The notes below the pieces were generated by a model, which saw nothing but the letters and a program-made list of their open reading frames with translations, did no database searches and was not told where the DNA came from. The position numbers and the translations under genes are program-made. A stretch of DNA of 64,000 nucleotides from an uncultured Collinsella sp. (lineage in GTDB: Bacteria; Actinomycetota; Coriobacteriia; Coriobacteriales; Coriobacteriaceae). Numbering within the stretch: position 1 is the stretch's first letter; each line of letters begins with the position of its first letter. Positions 43,614 through 51,723 of the stretch are shown in pieces. The stretch covers positions 1 through 64,000 of the forward strand of contig CABVAY010000001.1 in NCBI GenBank assembly GCA_902496455.1. The letters are read 5' to 3'.

Positions 43614-44618
43614 ATGGCCGCTGTTAAAAAATCGGTTTCCGTTAAGGACGTGGCGCGTCTCGCGGGCGTCTCGGAGCAGACAGTCTCGCGTACGGTGCAC
43701 GATTCACCCAGCGTGCGCCCCGAGACCAAGGAGCGCGTGCGTGCCGCCATGCGCGAGCTGGGGTATCGCCCCAATTTTGCCGGTCGATCGCTGCGCCGTG
43801 GCAAGTTTAAGACCGTCGGCGTCGCCATGTTCAACATTACCGGTACAGGCAACCTCGACCGTATGGAGGGCTTTGCTGCCGCCGCCGATAAGCACGGATA
43901 CGCCATTACCCTCACGAAAGTAGATGGGCATCCGTATACCCTCGAGAGCGCATCGTCGCGCATGAGCGCACTGCCGGTGGATGGCATGGTCGTGATCATG
44001 AATCGCATGCCGGCGGACTTTGGAACCTTCGAGCCACTGCCCGGCATGCAGACAGTGCTCGTTACGATGTTGGAGCACCCGCTCTGTTCAACGGTCGATA
44101 ACGACCAGTTCGATTGCTCGCGCCAGGTTGTCGAGTACTTGCTGAGGCAGGGGCACAAGACCGTGCATTTCATCTCGTGTCCCGAGCGCTCGCTTTCGGG
44201 CATGCAACGCGAGGAAGGCTGGCGCGAGACATTGCACGCACATGGTATTGAGCCGCCGCGACTCGTTCGTGGCGATTGGACGGCACAGAGCGGGTATGCT
44301 GCCGGTCAGGCTCTGGCGGACGATCCGACCTGTACGGCCATTTATGCTTCTAACGACGCCATGGCCTACGGCTGCATTCGCGGACTCGAGTCGCGCGGAA
44401 AGCACGTGCCCGAGGACGTGAGTGTGGTGGGTGTTGATGACAGTCTGGGCGACATCGTGCCCGATCGTCGCCTGGCCACCGTGCGCTTTGACAACAGGCG
44501 CGTCGGCATGTGGGCGGTCGACAAGATCGCCGGCGCCGAGGGCGTTGTGTCTGGCGTGGAGCACATGCTGATCCCCGGCGTGCTCGTGGAGGGCGATACG
44601 GTACGCGATTTGCGTTAG
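43614..44618 (+). CDS. LacI-family regulator, module 3
   Basis: 334 residues. Helix-turn-helix: VSVKDVARLAGVSEQTVSRT, then YRPNFAGRSLRRGKFKTVG; core segments LPVDGMVVIMNRMPADFGTF, STVDNDQFDCSRQVVEYLLR and EDVSVVGVDDSLGDIVPDRR. Divergent from lacE3-lacG3. ATG 43614 has GGAAAG upstream; ATG 43575 abuts a ribosome-like site too closely. CGGTGAACGGT lies at 43491. Confidence 0.9.
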   Translation: MAAVKKSVSVKDVARLAGVSEQTVSRTVHDSPSVRPETKERVRAAMRELGYRPNFAGRSLRRGKFKTVGVAMFNITGTGNLDRMEGFAAAADKHGYAITLTKVDGHPYTLESASSRMSALPVDGMVVIMNRMPADFGTFEPLPGMQTVLVTMLEHPLCSTVDNDQFDCSRQVVEYLLRQGHKTVHFISCPERSLSGMQREEGWRETLHAHGIEPPRLVRGDWTAQSGYAAGQALADDPTCTAIYASNDAMAYGCIRGLESRGKHVPEDVSVVGVDDSLGDIVPDRRLATVRFDNRRVGMWAVDKIAGAEGVVSGVEHMLIPGVLVEGDTVRDLR

Positions 44619-44678
44619 GGTGCGGTCCTGTTTGGGTTTCCGCTAATCATGTTTGATATTGTTCGAAATGGTTTGGAA

Positions 44679-44710
44679 ACCGTTCACGGGCGAAAAAAGA
44701 CCGTTCACGG
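44679..44710 (+). promoter_or_regulatory. Two ACCGTTCACGG motifs and TGTTC/TGTTT sites before lacF
   Basis: ACCGTTCACGG occurs at 44679-44689 and 44700-44710, spaced 21 bp, that is two helical turns on the same face. Downstream, TGTTC (44731), TGTTTGAATG (44741) and TGTTT (44755) resemble DeoR/LacR sites. Confidence 0.55.
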
Positions 44711-44832
44711 CTCGAAATAACGGTTTGCATTGTTCCTTTTTGTTTGAATGTTATTGTTTCTGTCATACACAGCGCAGCGCGTATGCCCGGACGCGATGCT
44801 CTCCGTTGGTTCATATGTGAAAGGAACGCAAT

Positions 44833-45171
44833 ATGGCAACCAAAGAAGAAATCTCGATGGTTGGATTCGAGATTGTCGCATACGCAGGTGACGCCCAGAC
44901 CGATCTGCTTGCAGCGCTCGATGCTGCTCGCGAGGGTGATTTTGAGAAGGCCGAGCAACTGCACAAGGATGCCAGCGATGCACTTATCGGCGCTCACGAC
45001 ACGCAGACCAAGCTGCTTTCGCAGGAGGCCGGCGGTGGCGAGATGGAGATGACCTTCATCATGGCTCACGCTCAGGATACCCTCATGACCACTATGATCC
45101 TGGAGAAGCAGACCCGCTTTACCATCCATGCCTACAAGCGTATCGCCGAGCTCGAGGCCAAGCTCGCCTAA
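44833..45171 (+). CDS. lacF: PTS EIIA, lactose/cellobiose family
   Basis: 112 residues, usual length for LacF. The three-helix trimer protein has phospho-acceptor His79 in FIMAHAQDTLM and the metal-binding Asp82. It is transcribed alone, in the same direction as regulator 3, and is the only lactose-type EIIA in the window, so it probably phosphorylates all three EIICB proteins. AAAGGAAC ribosome site. Confidence 0.95.
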   Translation: MATKEEISMVGFEIVAYAGDAQTDLLAALDAAREGDFEKAEQLHKDASDALIGAHDTQTKLLSQEAGGGEMEMTFIMAHAQDTLMTTMILEKQTRFTIHAYKRIAELEAKLA

Positions 45172-45245
45172 CGAGCCCTCACAACCAAGTCCCCTTCCAA
45201 AAGCTCTGCCGCCACCCGCAGCAGGGCTTTTTCTGTCCTCCTCCA

Positions 45246-45312
45246 AGTTGCAGTGAAATAGGGACTGAATAGGGGCCGGCGGGCACAAAACAATCCCTAT
45301 TCCACCGCAACT
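45246..45312. repeat. 67-bp palindromic repeat, copy 2
   Basis: AGTTGCAGTGAAATAGGGAC opens the left arm; the right arm ends with TCCACCGCAACT. Same length as the copy at 78-144, with several arm mismatches (more decayed). Located between lacF and the membrane-protein gene. Confidence 0.82.
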
Positions 45313-45428
45313 CATCCGGAGATAGTCATTGGGGACAGTCTTGGTGCGCTCCGTTGTCCTCCCGTTCGATTTTTGCTCGGTGGGTATACTTCCATCCGCA
45401 ATACAGGCCGGAATGAGGAGGTATCCAA

Positions 45429-46442
45429 ATGCCGGACAATGGATCGATTCAAAAGAGAGGCGCGCACGAGATAGTTCATGGGCGTCCTGTCCAGATAACC
45501 GAGCACACGACGGTAACCGAGCTGCAGCCCAGCCTGTCCGATGTCGTGTGCGCAAACAAAAAGCTGCAGATTGGCTTTATCGTTGCGCTCGTGGTCCTGG
45601 CGCTGCTGTCGGGCTTTGTAGCTCGTCCGCATTTCGCCGATACCAAAACTTGGGACTCCACCATCGAGGTCATCGATCAAAAGAAGGGCAACGTACTGGC
45701 GCTCACGACCTCGTGCGTGGCACTGTCTGCGGGCATTACCGCGCTGCCGGGTGATACGGGAACGCCGGTTGCCGAGCAGCTCGCACAGCTTTCAGGCAAC
45801 CTTGGTATCGTGCTTGCCGTGCTATACCTAGAGAAATATTTGCTCACGATTTTGTGGTCGGTTGGCCTGGGCATCTTAATCCCGTTTGCGTTGGTGCTCT
45901 TTGCGGTGTCGCTCGGCATTCACGGGCGCTGGAGTACGAGCGCCGTCCTGCGCCGCGTGGCGACTCGCGTGCTGGTGGTCTCCATGATCGGAATGGCCTT
46001 GGTGCCTGCAAGCGTATGGGTGTCGCAAAAGGTCGACGAAACGTATCGAGTGAGCATCGAGGCGGCCGAGCAAAAGGCGGCCGACGCTGCGAGCGCGGCA
46101 GATAGCGATAGCTCCAAAACAAGCAAGAAAAAGACCGAGTCCACAGAGTCCAAGAACGTGCTTGAGCAGCTTGCCGACGGCGCCTCGGGTCTCGTCGCGT
46201 CGGTGACCAGCGGCGCCAAGCAGATGACCGATGAAATTGTGCAGCAAGTGACCGATCTGATTGAAGGCGTCATCGTGATGATCGTGACCTCATGCGTGAT
46301 CCCATTGCTGGTGCTCGCGGCGTTTTTGTGGCTGGGGCACACACTGCTGGGGATTGATATTTCCGGGCCGGCGAACTATTTGACGGGCCGCTTTCTGGGT
46401 GCTCCGTCCAAGCATGCCAAGAAGGGCGGGCAGTCCGAGTAA
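45429..46442 (+). CDS. Multi-span membrane protein, unknown function
   Basis: 337 residues. Hydrophobic spans near residues 48-66, 118-135, 140-162, 176-196 and 276-300. A Lys/Ser/Glu-rich stretch (SSKTSKKKTESTESKNV) lies between the last two spans, and the C-terminus is basic. Motifs such as TALPGDTGTPVAEQLAQLSG look conserved but I do not recognise the family. GAGGAGGT ribosome site before ATG 45429; a clear terminator follows. Confidence 0.8.
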   Translation: MPDNGSIQKRGAHEIVHGRPVQITEHTTVTELQPSLSDVVCANKKLQIGFIVALVVLALLSGFVARPHFADTKTWDSTIEVIDQKKGNVLALTTSCVALSAGITALPGDTGTPVAEQLAQLSGNLGIVLAVLYLEKYLLTILWSVGLGILIPFALVLFAVSLGIHGRWSTSAVLRRVATRVLVVSMIGMALVPASVWVSQKVDETYRVSIEAAEQKAADAASAADSDSSKTSKKKTESTESKNVLEQLADGASGLVASVTSGAKQMTDEIVQQVTDLIEGVIVMIVTSCVIPLLVLAAFLWLGHTLLGIDISGPANYLTGRFLGAPSKHAKKGGQSE

Positions 46443-46476
46443 CTAAAACAGCTGTATATACCGGGGCATACTGCCG

Positions 46477-46511
46477 AAAGGCGGCCGAGATGCGTTCTCG
46501 GCCGCCTTTTT
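46477..46511 (+). terminator. Terminator after the membrane-protein gene
   Basis: AAAGGCGGCCGAGA / TCTCGGCCGCCTTT stem followed by TTGTTTG. Confidence 0.9.
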
Positions 46512-46568
46512 GTTTGTTGAATGCGCGGTAAGCCGGGCCTTTTCTGAGTCCAAACGGTCAGCAATCAT

Positions 46569-46656
46569 CCGTGAACGGAATTTGTTCAAAAAAGAACAAA
46601 GATAAACAAATAGTTGTTGCAGTTGATGTTCGAATGTGTTCAAATAAACATGAACA
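46569..46656 (+). promoter_or_regulatory. Control region of lacAB
   Basis: CCGTGAACGGA (46569-46579) is a copy of the shared sugar motif. It is followed by a perfect palindrome TTTGTTCAAAAAAGAACAAA (46581-46600), and by TGTTCGAATGTGTTC ... GAACA (46627-46656), which fit a DeoR/LacR-type repressor. Confidence 0.5.
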
Positions 46657-46750
46657 GTGAAGAACCGCACATTCAGATGCCCGGACCTGAACGCGATTCA
46701 ACACTTCCAAACAGAAACTACGCACCTGCGTATCTCTCAAGGAGGATGTC

Positions 46751-47179
46751 ATGAGGGTTGTAATCGCTTCCGATGCCGACGGTATGTCGATGAAGGAGTC
46801 CATCAAGGAGATGCTCATCGCCGACGGTCACGAGGTCGTCGACTATTCCGAGACCCCTGCCGCGGACTTTGTCGATTCCGCGACCGCCGTTGCCAAGGAC
46901 CTGCTGGAGCACAAGGATTCCCAGGGCTTCGCATTCGATAAGTACGGCGTCGGCTCCTATATGGCCGCCGTCAAGATCAAGGGCATGGTCGTCGCCAACA
47001 TTTCCGACGAGCGTTCCGCCTACATGACCCGCGAGCACAACGGCTCGCGCATGGTCACCATGGGCCCGGGCGTTGTGGGCACCGAGGTCGCCAAGAAGAT
47101 CGCCCGCGAGTTCCTGCGCGCCCAGTACGCCGGCGGCCGTCACCAGATCCGTGTCGACATGCTCAACAAGATGGCCTAA
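46751..47179 (+). CDS. lacA: Galactose-6-phosphate isomerase subunit LacA
   Basis: 142 residues, RpiB/LacA fold: VVIASDADGMSMKESIKEML, YSETPAADFVDSATAV, then VANISDERSAYMTREHNGS and MGPGVVGTEVAKKIAREFL. With LacB it converts galactose-6-P to tagatose-6-P. AAGGAGG ribosome site before ATG 46751. First gene of lacA-lacB-lacX-lacC. Confidence 0.95.
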   Translation: MRVVIASDADGMSMKESIKEMLIADGHEVVDYSETPAADFVDSATAVAKDLLEHKDSQGFAFDKYGVGSYMAAVKIKGMVVANISDERSAYMTREHNGSRMVTMGPGVVGTEVAKKIAREFLRAQYAGGRHQIRVDMLNKMA

Positions 47180-47242
47180 CGAGAGCCACCGAGAACTCGA
47201 ACTTCTACCTCAACTTGTGAATTCAGACGAAAGGACGTTCTG

Positions 47243-47767
47243 ATGAAGAAGACCATCGCAATCGGTTGCGACCATATCGTTACGGACGAGAAGATCTATC
47301 TGGCCGACCGCCTGGAGCAGGCTGGCTACAAGGTGCTCGACTGCGGCACCTACAGCCACACCCGTACGCACTATCCCATCTACGGTAAGGCCGTGGGCGA
47401 GGCTGTTGCCAGCGGTAAGGCCGACTTTGGCGTGGCCCTGTGCGGCACTGGCATCGGCATCACCAACGCCGTCAACAAGGTTCCCGGCGCCCGCTGCGCC
47501 CTGGTTCGCGATATGACTTCTGCCCTGTATGCCCGTCGCGAGCTCAACGCCAACATCGTGGGCTTTGGCGGCAAGATCACCGGCGAGTTCCTGATGGCCG
47601 ATATCATGCTTGCCTTCCTGGAGGAGCCCTACGAGAAGACCCCCGAGCACGATGCCCTGATTGCCAAGATCGATGCCTGCAATAAGGCCGACGCCGAGGC
47701 TCAGGCTGACCCGCACTTCTTTGACGAGTTCCTCGAGAAGTGGGACCGCGGCGAATACCATGATTAG
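47243..47767 (+). CDS. lacB: Galactose-6-phosphate isomerase subunit LacB
   Basis: 174 residues: IAIGCDHIVTDEKIYLADRL, CGTYSHTRTHYPIYGKAVGE, GVALCGTGIGITNAVNKVPG and ARCALVRDMTSALYARRELN, all LacB signatures (the conserved CGTG loop holds the catalytic Cys). Forms the LacAB heteromer with the gene before it. Confidence 0.95.
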   Translation: MKKTIAIGCDHIVTDEKIYLADRLEQAGYKVLDCGTYSHTRTHYPIYGKAVGEAVASGKADFGVALCGTGIGITNAVNKVPGARCALVRDMTSALYARRELNANIVGFGGKITGEFLMADIMLAFLEEPYEKTPEHDALIAKIDACNKADAEAQADPHFFDEFLEKWDRGEYHD

Positions 47768-47970
47768 CGGGTATCCGGCGTAATTAACTAGTCCGTTGAC
47801 GGCTCGCGTTTCTGTGATGGGGCGCGGGCCGGTTTGCTATCAGCCCAATTGGCCCAGCGGGCTGGAAGTGCATTGTTCTTTTGTTTGCGGCGCTGCCTCA
47901 TTACCTTTCTGCTAAAGGCACGACGTTCACAATGGATCGTGCGAGATGATATGTGAAGGAGAAGATTCCC

Positions 47971-48852
47971 ATGGAGTTTGTTCTTGATAACGGCTCTGTC
48001 CGCATTGCGTTGAGCACGGCTGGCGGATCGTTCACTTCTATTACGGCCAACGGCCGTGAGTACCTGTGGCAGGGTGACCCGGCGGTCTGGTCGGGCCAGG
48101 CACCCATTTGTTTCCCGATCTGCGGCGGCCTTCGTGACGGTCGCGCAATGACCATGGGCAGCCGCGAGGTTAAGCTCGCCCGTCACGGCTTTGCTCGCAA
48201 ACAGGAGTGGAAGCTCGAGGAGCAGGGCGACAACATGGTCGCGCTGAGCCTAAGCTCTGCCGACCATGCCGAGTTGCTCGAGCAGTACCCGTATCCGTTT
48301 AAGATCGTTGCTCGTTACACGATCGATGCGGCTAAGGTGGCCGTGTCGTACGAGGTGACCAATGAGGGCACCGAGGACATGCCGTTCTTTGTGGGTGGCC
48401 ACCCTGGCTTTAAGTGCCCGCTTGACGAGGGCGAGTCCTATGACGACTACGAGCTCCATTTTGATCAGCGCGAGGCCGCCGAGCTCTGTACTGCCGTTCC
48501 TTCGACGGGTCTGATTGATGTTGAGCATCGCAGCAAGAACCCGATGGTTGGCCATGACCTGCCGCTGACCCACGAACTCTTTGACTTCGCAGAGACCATC
48601 TTTGACGTGCTCGAGAGCCACGTGGTTACGCTTACCAAGAAAACCGAGGACAAGGGCGTGCGCCTGACGTTCCCCGATATGCCATACCTGATTGTGTGGA
48701 GCAAGCCCGAGGGCGACTTTGTGGCCGTGGAACCGTGGGGCGGCCTGTCCACCTGCTCCGACGAGGACGATATTCTGGAGCACAAGCGCGGCTGCCTGGT
48801 GGCCAAGCCGGGAGAGACCGTCACCCGCGGCTTTGAGATCGAGATCCTTTAA
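47971..48852 (+). CDS. lacX: Aldose-1-epimerase family protein (LacX-like), copy 2
   Basis: 293 residues, paralogue of 23324 with nearly identical core (TAGGSFTSITANGREYLWQG, NEGTEDMPFFVGGHPGFKCP, WSKPEGDFVAVEPWGGLSTC). Its place between lacB and lacC matches LacX in streptococcal lac operons, suggesting a role in galactose or galactose-6-P anomer balance. ATG 47971 is nine bases after AAGGAG; the GTG at 47953 overlaps that site. Confidence 0.92.
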   Translation: MEFVLDNGSVRIALSTAGGSFTSITANGREYLWQGDPAVWSGQAPICFPICGGLRDGRAMTMGSREVKLARHGFARKQEWKLEEQGDNMVALSLSSADHAELLEQYPYPFKIVARYTIDAAKVAVSYEVTNEGTEDMPFFVGGHPGFKCPLDEGESYDDYELHFDQREAAELCTAVPSTGLIDVEHRSKNPMVGHDLPLTHELFDFAETIFDVLESHVVTLTKKTEDKGVRLTFPDMPYLIVWSKPEGDFVAVEPWGGLSTCSDEDDILEHKRGCLVAKPGETVTRGFEIEIL

Positions 48853-48905
48853 CGAGCTATCGTATGTTTGGGGCGGGTTATGCCGCCCCGGAACAGGAGT
48901 TCAAC

Positions 48906-49841
48906 ATGATTCTGACCGTTACCATGAACCCGTCGATTGATACGCGCTATCAGCTCGACAAGCTGATCATCGACGATGTTAACCGTGTGACACCCGAAAA
49001 GACCGCTGGCGGCAAGGGCCTCAACGTGAGTCGCGTGCTGCTGCAGCTGGGTGACGACGTGCTCGCGACCGGCCTGCTCGGCGGCCACATGGGTGCCTAT
49101 ATGGCCGAGCTTATGGATGCCGACGGCGTCAAGAACGACTTTGTGCCTATTGCCGGTGAGACGCGCATCTGCCTGAATATCCTGCACGAGGGTAATCAGA
49201 CCGAGCTGCTGGAGAGCGGCCCGCAGATCGCCCCGGCCGAGCTCGAGGCCTTTACGGCCAAGTTCGCCGAGCTTGCAGCGAAGGCGGACGTCGTGACGCT
49301 TTCGGGCTCGCTGCCGCGTGGCGTCGATGCCGGCTACTATGCCGAGCTCGTTAAGATCGCCGAAGAGGCGGGTGCCAAGGTGCTGCTCGACACCTCGGGT
49401 GCATCGCTGGAGGCCGCGCTGGAGTCCGACGCTAAGCCTGAGCTCGTAAAGCCCAACCTGACCGAGATTAACGGCCTGCTGGGTACGTCCTTTACGACCG
49501 ATGATGTCGATGCCCTGCGCGAGGCGCTCGCCGCCGATGACCGTTTTGCCGGTATCCCCTGGGTTGTCGTTTCGATGGGCGCTGCCGGTTCGGTTGGCTT
49601 CCATGAGGGTCGCGCGTTCCGCGCCAAGACGCCCGCAATTGCGGCTGTGAACGCAACGGGTTCCGGCGACTCGACCATCGCCGGCTTTGCACATGCCATT
49701 GCTGCTGGCGCCGACGACGTCACGGTGCTCAAGACCGCCAATACCTGCGGCAAGCTCAACGCTATGGATCCCAAGACCGGTCACCTGGTCATGGACCGCT
49801 GGGACGAGATCTACAACAACGTTGAAGTAACGGAGCTTTAG
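48906..49841 (+). CDS. lacC: Tagatose-6-phosphate kinase, PfkB family, copy 2
   Basis: 311 residues, paralogue of 24265: LTVTMNPSIDTRYQLDKLII, TAGGKGLNVSRVLLQLGDDV and the catalytic NATGSGDSTIAGFAHAI. Phosphorylates tagatose-6-P, the LacAB product. AGGAG six bases before ATG 48906. The downstream aldolase step is probably the class II enzyme at 58406. Confidence 0.94.
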   Translation: MILTVTMNPSIDTRYQLDKLIIDDVNRVTPEKTAGGKGLNVSRVLLQLGDDVLATGLLGGHMGAYMAELMDADGVKNDFVPIAGETRICLNILHEGNQTELLESGPQIAPAELEAFTAKFAELAAKADVVTLSGSLPRGVDAGYYAELVKIAEEAGAKVLLDTSGASLEAALESDAKPELVKPNLTEINGLLGTSFTTDDVDALREALAADDRFAGIPWVVVSMGAAGSVGFHEGRAFRAKTPAIAAVNATGSGDSTIAGFAHAIAAGADDVTVLKTANTCGKLNAMDPKTGHLVMDRWDEIYNNVEVTEL

Positions 49842-49855
49842 GGTTACGGCGTCGA

Positions 49856-49994
49856 GTTACGGCGTTTTACCAAACGCCGTAACCTGCCGACGCTGCGCGG
49901 GCCGCATTTGGATAATCTGACGTTCAACTTCAAGGGCGCGACCAGAAGGTCAGCGCCCTTTCGTTTCACGTCACCTTGTCTCAAATGCGGCCCG
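49856..49994. repeat. Palindromes downstream of lacC, including terminator
   Basis: First, GTTACGGCGTTT / AAACGCCGTAAC with a four-base loop (49856-49883). Second, a nested pair: outer arms CGGGCCGCATTTG (49898-49910) and CAAATGCGGCCCG (49982-49994), inner arms AAGGGCGC / GCGCCCTT (49932-49960) followed by TTCGTTT, the probable lac terminator. No gene is supported in 49842-50111. Confidence 0.75.
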
Positions 49995-50056
49995 CTCGCT
50001 GCCGTTGCCAAAACATCGGCGTTGCCTTGCTTCGGGAATGCGGCAGATAGAGACGT

Positions 50057-50087
50057 TCCTTTTTTGCCGGCAGTTTGGGACACTCCT
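50057..50087. repeat. 31-bp direct repeat, left flank of the ATPase gene
   Basis: The segment containing TGCCGGCAGTTTGGGACACT matches 51566-51596 (TGCCGGCAGTTTGGAACACT) at 28 of 31 positions in the same orientation. Confidence 0.75.
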
Positions 50088-50111
50088 CACGGGGCACCCC
50101 CTCCACAGCGC

Positions 50112-51413
50112 CTATGCCAGCTTGTCGATTTGCCCAATCTCCCAGAGCGGAATATTGACGAGCGTGCCTTCGTCTCTATATGCCGCTAACGATGTTCTCA
50201 CGCAGCGCTCGAGCTTGAACTTCTCGCAGGCAATCCTCAGGCTCTTTGCTTTGAGATTCTCTGCCGCCTTGACCTCGAGCGGAAGCACGGTCCCCGCATG
50301 GTCGACGGCAAAGTCAGTCTCTGCATTGCCGGAGGAGGATGACCAATACGCGGGAGTATTGCCTTGGAGCAAAAGCTCCTGTGCGACGTATTGCTCGGTC
50401 AGCGAGCCTTTGAACTCCGTAAAAACAGCGGGCCCGTTCAGAACAATGGCTGGCGTGAGGCCGGAGAGTGCTCCGAGGATGCCGGTGTCGATGCAGAACA
50501 GCTTGAAGCCCGAGAGATCCTCGTAGCTTGTGAGCGGTGCTCTTAGGGCGGAAACACGTGGTACCTTATGAACGATTCCATAGTCCATGAGCCACTGGAG
50601 GCTTTCCTCAAAATCGCGTGCGCGCGCCCCGGGACGAAGCGCGCCGTAGACGAACTTCTTGTTTTCCTTTGCGAGCTGGCCGGGAAGGGATTTCCAAACC
50701 AGCCTCATGCGCTCGACGATGCGGGCTGGCGCATGCTTGCCAAAATCGGATTCATAAGCTTCGATGATTTGCTGCTGAAGCCTGCGGGCCTCGATGAAAT
50801 CGTGGGAGGCGGCGAAAGCGGAGACAACTTCTGGCATGCCACCGACAACGAGGTATTCCTTGAGCAGGCGCTCGAGCTTTTCGGAAACATTCGCCAGCAG
50901 GTCCATGTCTGCGGCAAGGATGGCATCTGCGAGCGGATCGCCATCGACGGCACGAACGAACTCGACAAACCCCATGGGGCGCATGGTAAGCTGGTCGATC
51001 TTGCCGACGGGGAACGACTCGTTTTCGCGTCGGAGCGCGAGCCCCATATAGGAGCCGGCTGCCATGATATGGTATTCCGGCGCCAGCTCGTTGAAGTATT
51101 TGAGCGAGGTGATGCCACGCGGTGCCTCTTGGATTTCGTCGAAGATGATGAGCGTGTCTGTCGGCGTTATGGTCTGGCCGCGCAGGAGCTCTATCTGGGA
51201 GATGATGCGTTTGGGGTCAAGGCTTCCGTCGAACAGCGAACGTGCGCCCGGTTCGAGCATAAAGTCAAAACGGATGACGTTTTGATACTGCTGGCCTGCG
51301 AATTCGTTGAGAAGCCAGGTTTTTCCCGTCTGGCGGGCCCCCTTAAGCAGGAGGGGCTTGCGGTTTGTCCTAGATTTCCAAGCGATGAGTTCGTCCATTA
51401 GCTGTCGCTGCAT
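50112..51413 (-). CDS. ATP-binding protein, AAA_14/DUF4143 type
   Basis: 433 residues. Walker A is LLLKGARQTGKTWLL near residue 22; the Walker B-like LIIFDEIQEAPRG follows. The central part (YHIMAAGSYMGLALR, FPVGKIDQLTMRPMGFVEFV) and the C-terminal DUF4143 region (TEQYVAQELLLQ, YWSSSSGNAETDFAV, PLEVKAAENLKAKSL with a nuclease-like DFAV..EVK pattern) are typical. Such proteins are common, often horizontally moved, and of unknown role. Flanked by direct repeats and preceded by a 33-bp triple repeat. Confidence 0.88.
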   Translation of the reverse strand: MQRQLMDELIAWKSRTNRKPLLLKGARQTGKTWLLNEFAGQQYQNVIRFDFMLEPGARSLFDGSLDPKRIISQIELLRGQTITPTDTLIIFDEIQEAPRGITSLKYFNELAPEYHIMAAGSYMGLALRRENESFPVGKIDQLTMRPMGFVEFVRAVDGDPLADAILAADMDLLANVSEKLERLLKEYLVVGGMPEVVSAFAASHDFIEARRLQQQIIEAYESDFGKHAPARIVERMRLVWKSLPGQLAKENKKFVYGALRPGARARDFEESLQWLMDYGIVHKVPRVSALRAPLTSYEDLSGFKLFCIDTGILGALSGLTPAIVLNGPAVFTEFKGSLTEQYVAQELLLQGNTPAYWSSSSGNAETDFAVDHAGTVLPLEVKAAENLKAKSLRIACEKFKLERCVRTSLAAYRDEGTLVNIPLWEIGQIDKLA

Positions 51414-51456
51414 ACTGCCCCCTAACGATCATGGTTAGTATAAGACCGTCTTGGTC

Positions 51457-51545
51457 TTTCCATCGAAAAATGTGGGAATAAACCACGTTTTTCCATCGAA
51501 TAATGTGGGAGGTAACCACGTTTTTCCATCGAATAATGTGGGGTT
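51457..51545. repeat. Three tandem 33-bp repeats upstream of the ATPase gene
   Basis: TTTCCATCGAATAATGTGGG or a close variant begins at 51457, 51490 and 51523, a period of exactly 33 bp. Each unit with its flank forms an imperfect palindrome (CCACGTT...AATGTGG). They lie 45-130 bases upstream of the minus-strand ATPase start and may be operator or promoter repeats. Confidence 0.85.
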
Positions 51546-51565
51546 TAGGTCGGCACCTGGGGCGC

Positions 51566-51596
51566 TCCTTCTCTGCCGGCAGTTTGGAACACTCCT
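51566..51596. repeat. 31-bp direct repeat, right flank of the ATPase gene
   Basis: Partner of 50057-50087; together they bracket the ATPase gene and its tandem repeats (about 1.5 kb). Confidence 0.75.
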
Positions 51597-51632
51597 TGTT
51601 TTGGTGCAAATTAGCTACCCTTGCATCAGAAA

Positions 51633-51668
51633 ACGGCGCCCGCCGGCGATGTTGCCGGCGGGCGCCGT
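51633..51668 (-). terminator. Terminator of galK-galT
   Basis: ACGGCGCCCGCCGGC / GCCGGCGGGCGCCGT stem; on the minus strand it is followed by TTTTC. Confidence 0.82.
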
Positions 51669-51723
51669 TGTCGTGTAGGTGGCTATGTCGTGGGGGCTGC
51701 CGTTGAGCGTCCGGGTCTGTGCT

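Noticed and set aside
51370..51678. Short frames on both strands through the 33-bp repeats
   Set aside because: Open only because the period is a multiple of three; no start signals, and they overlap the ATPase start and its repeats.
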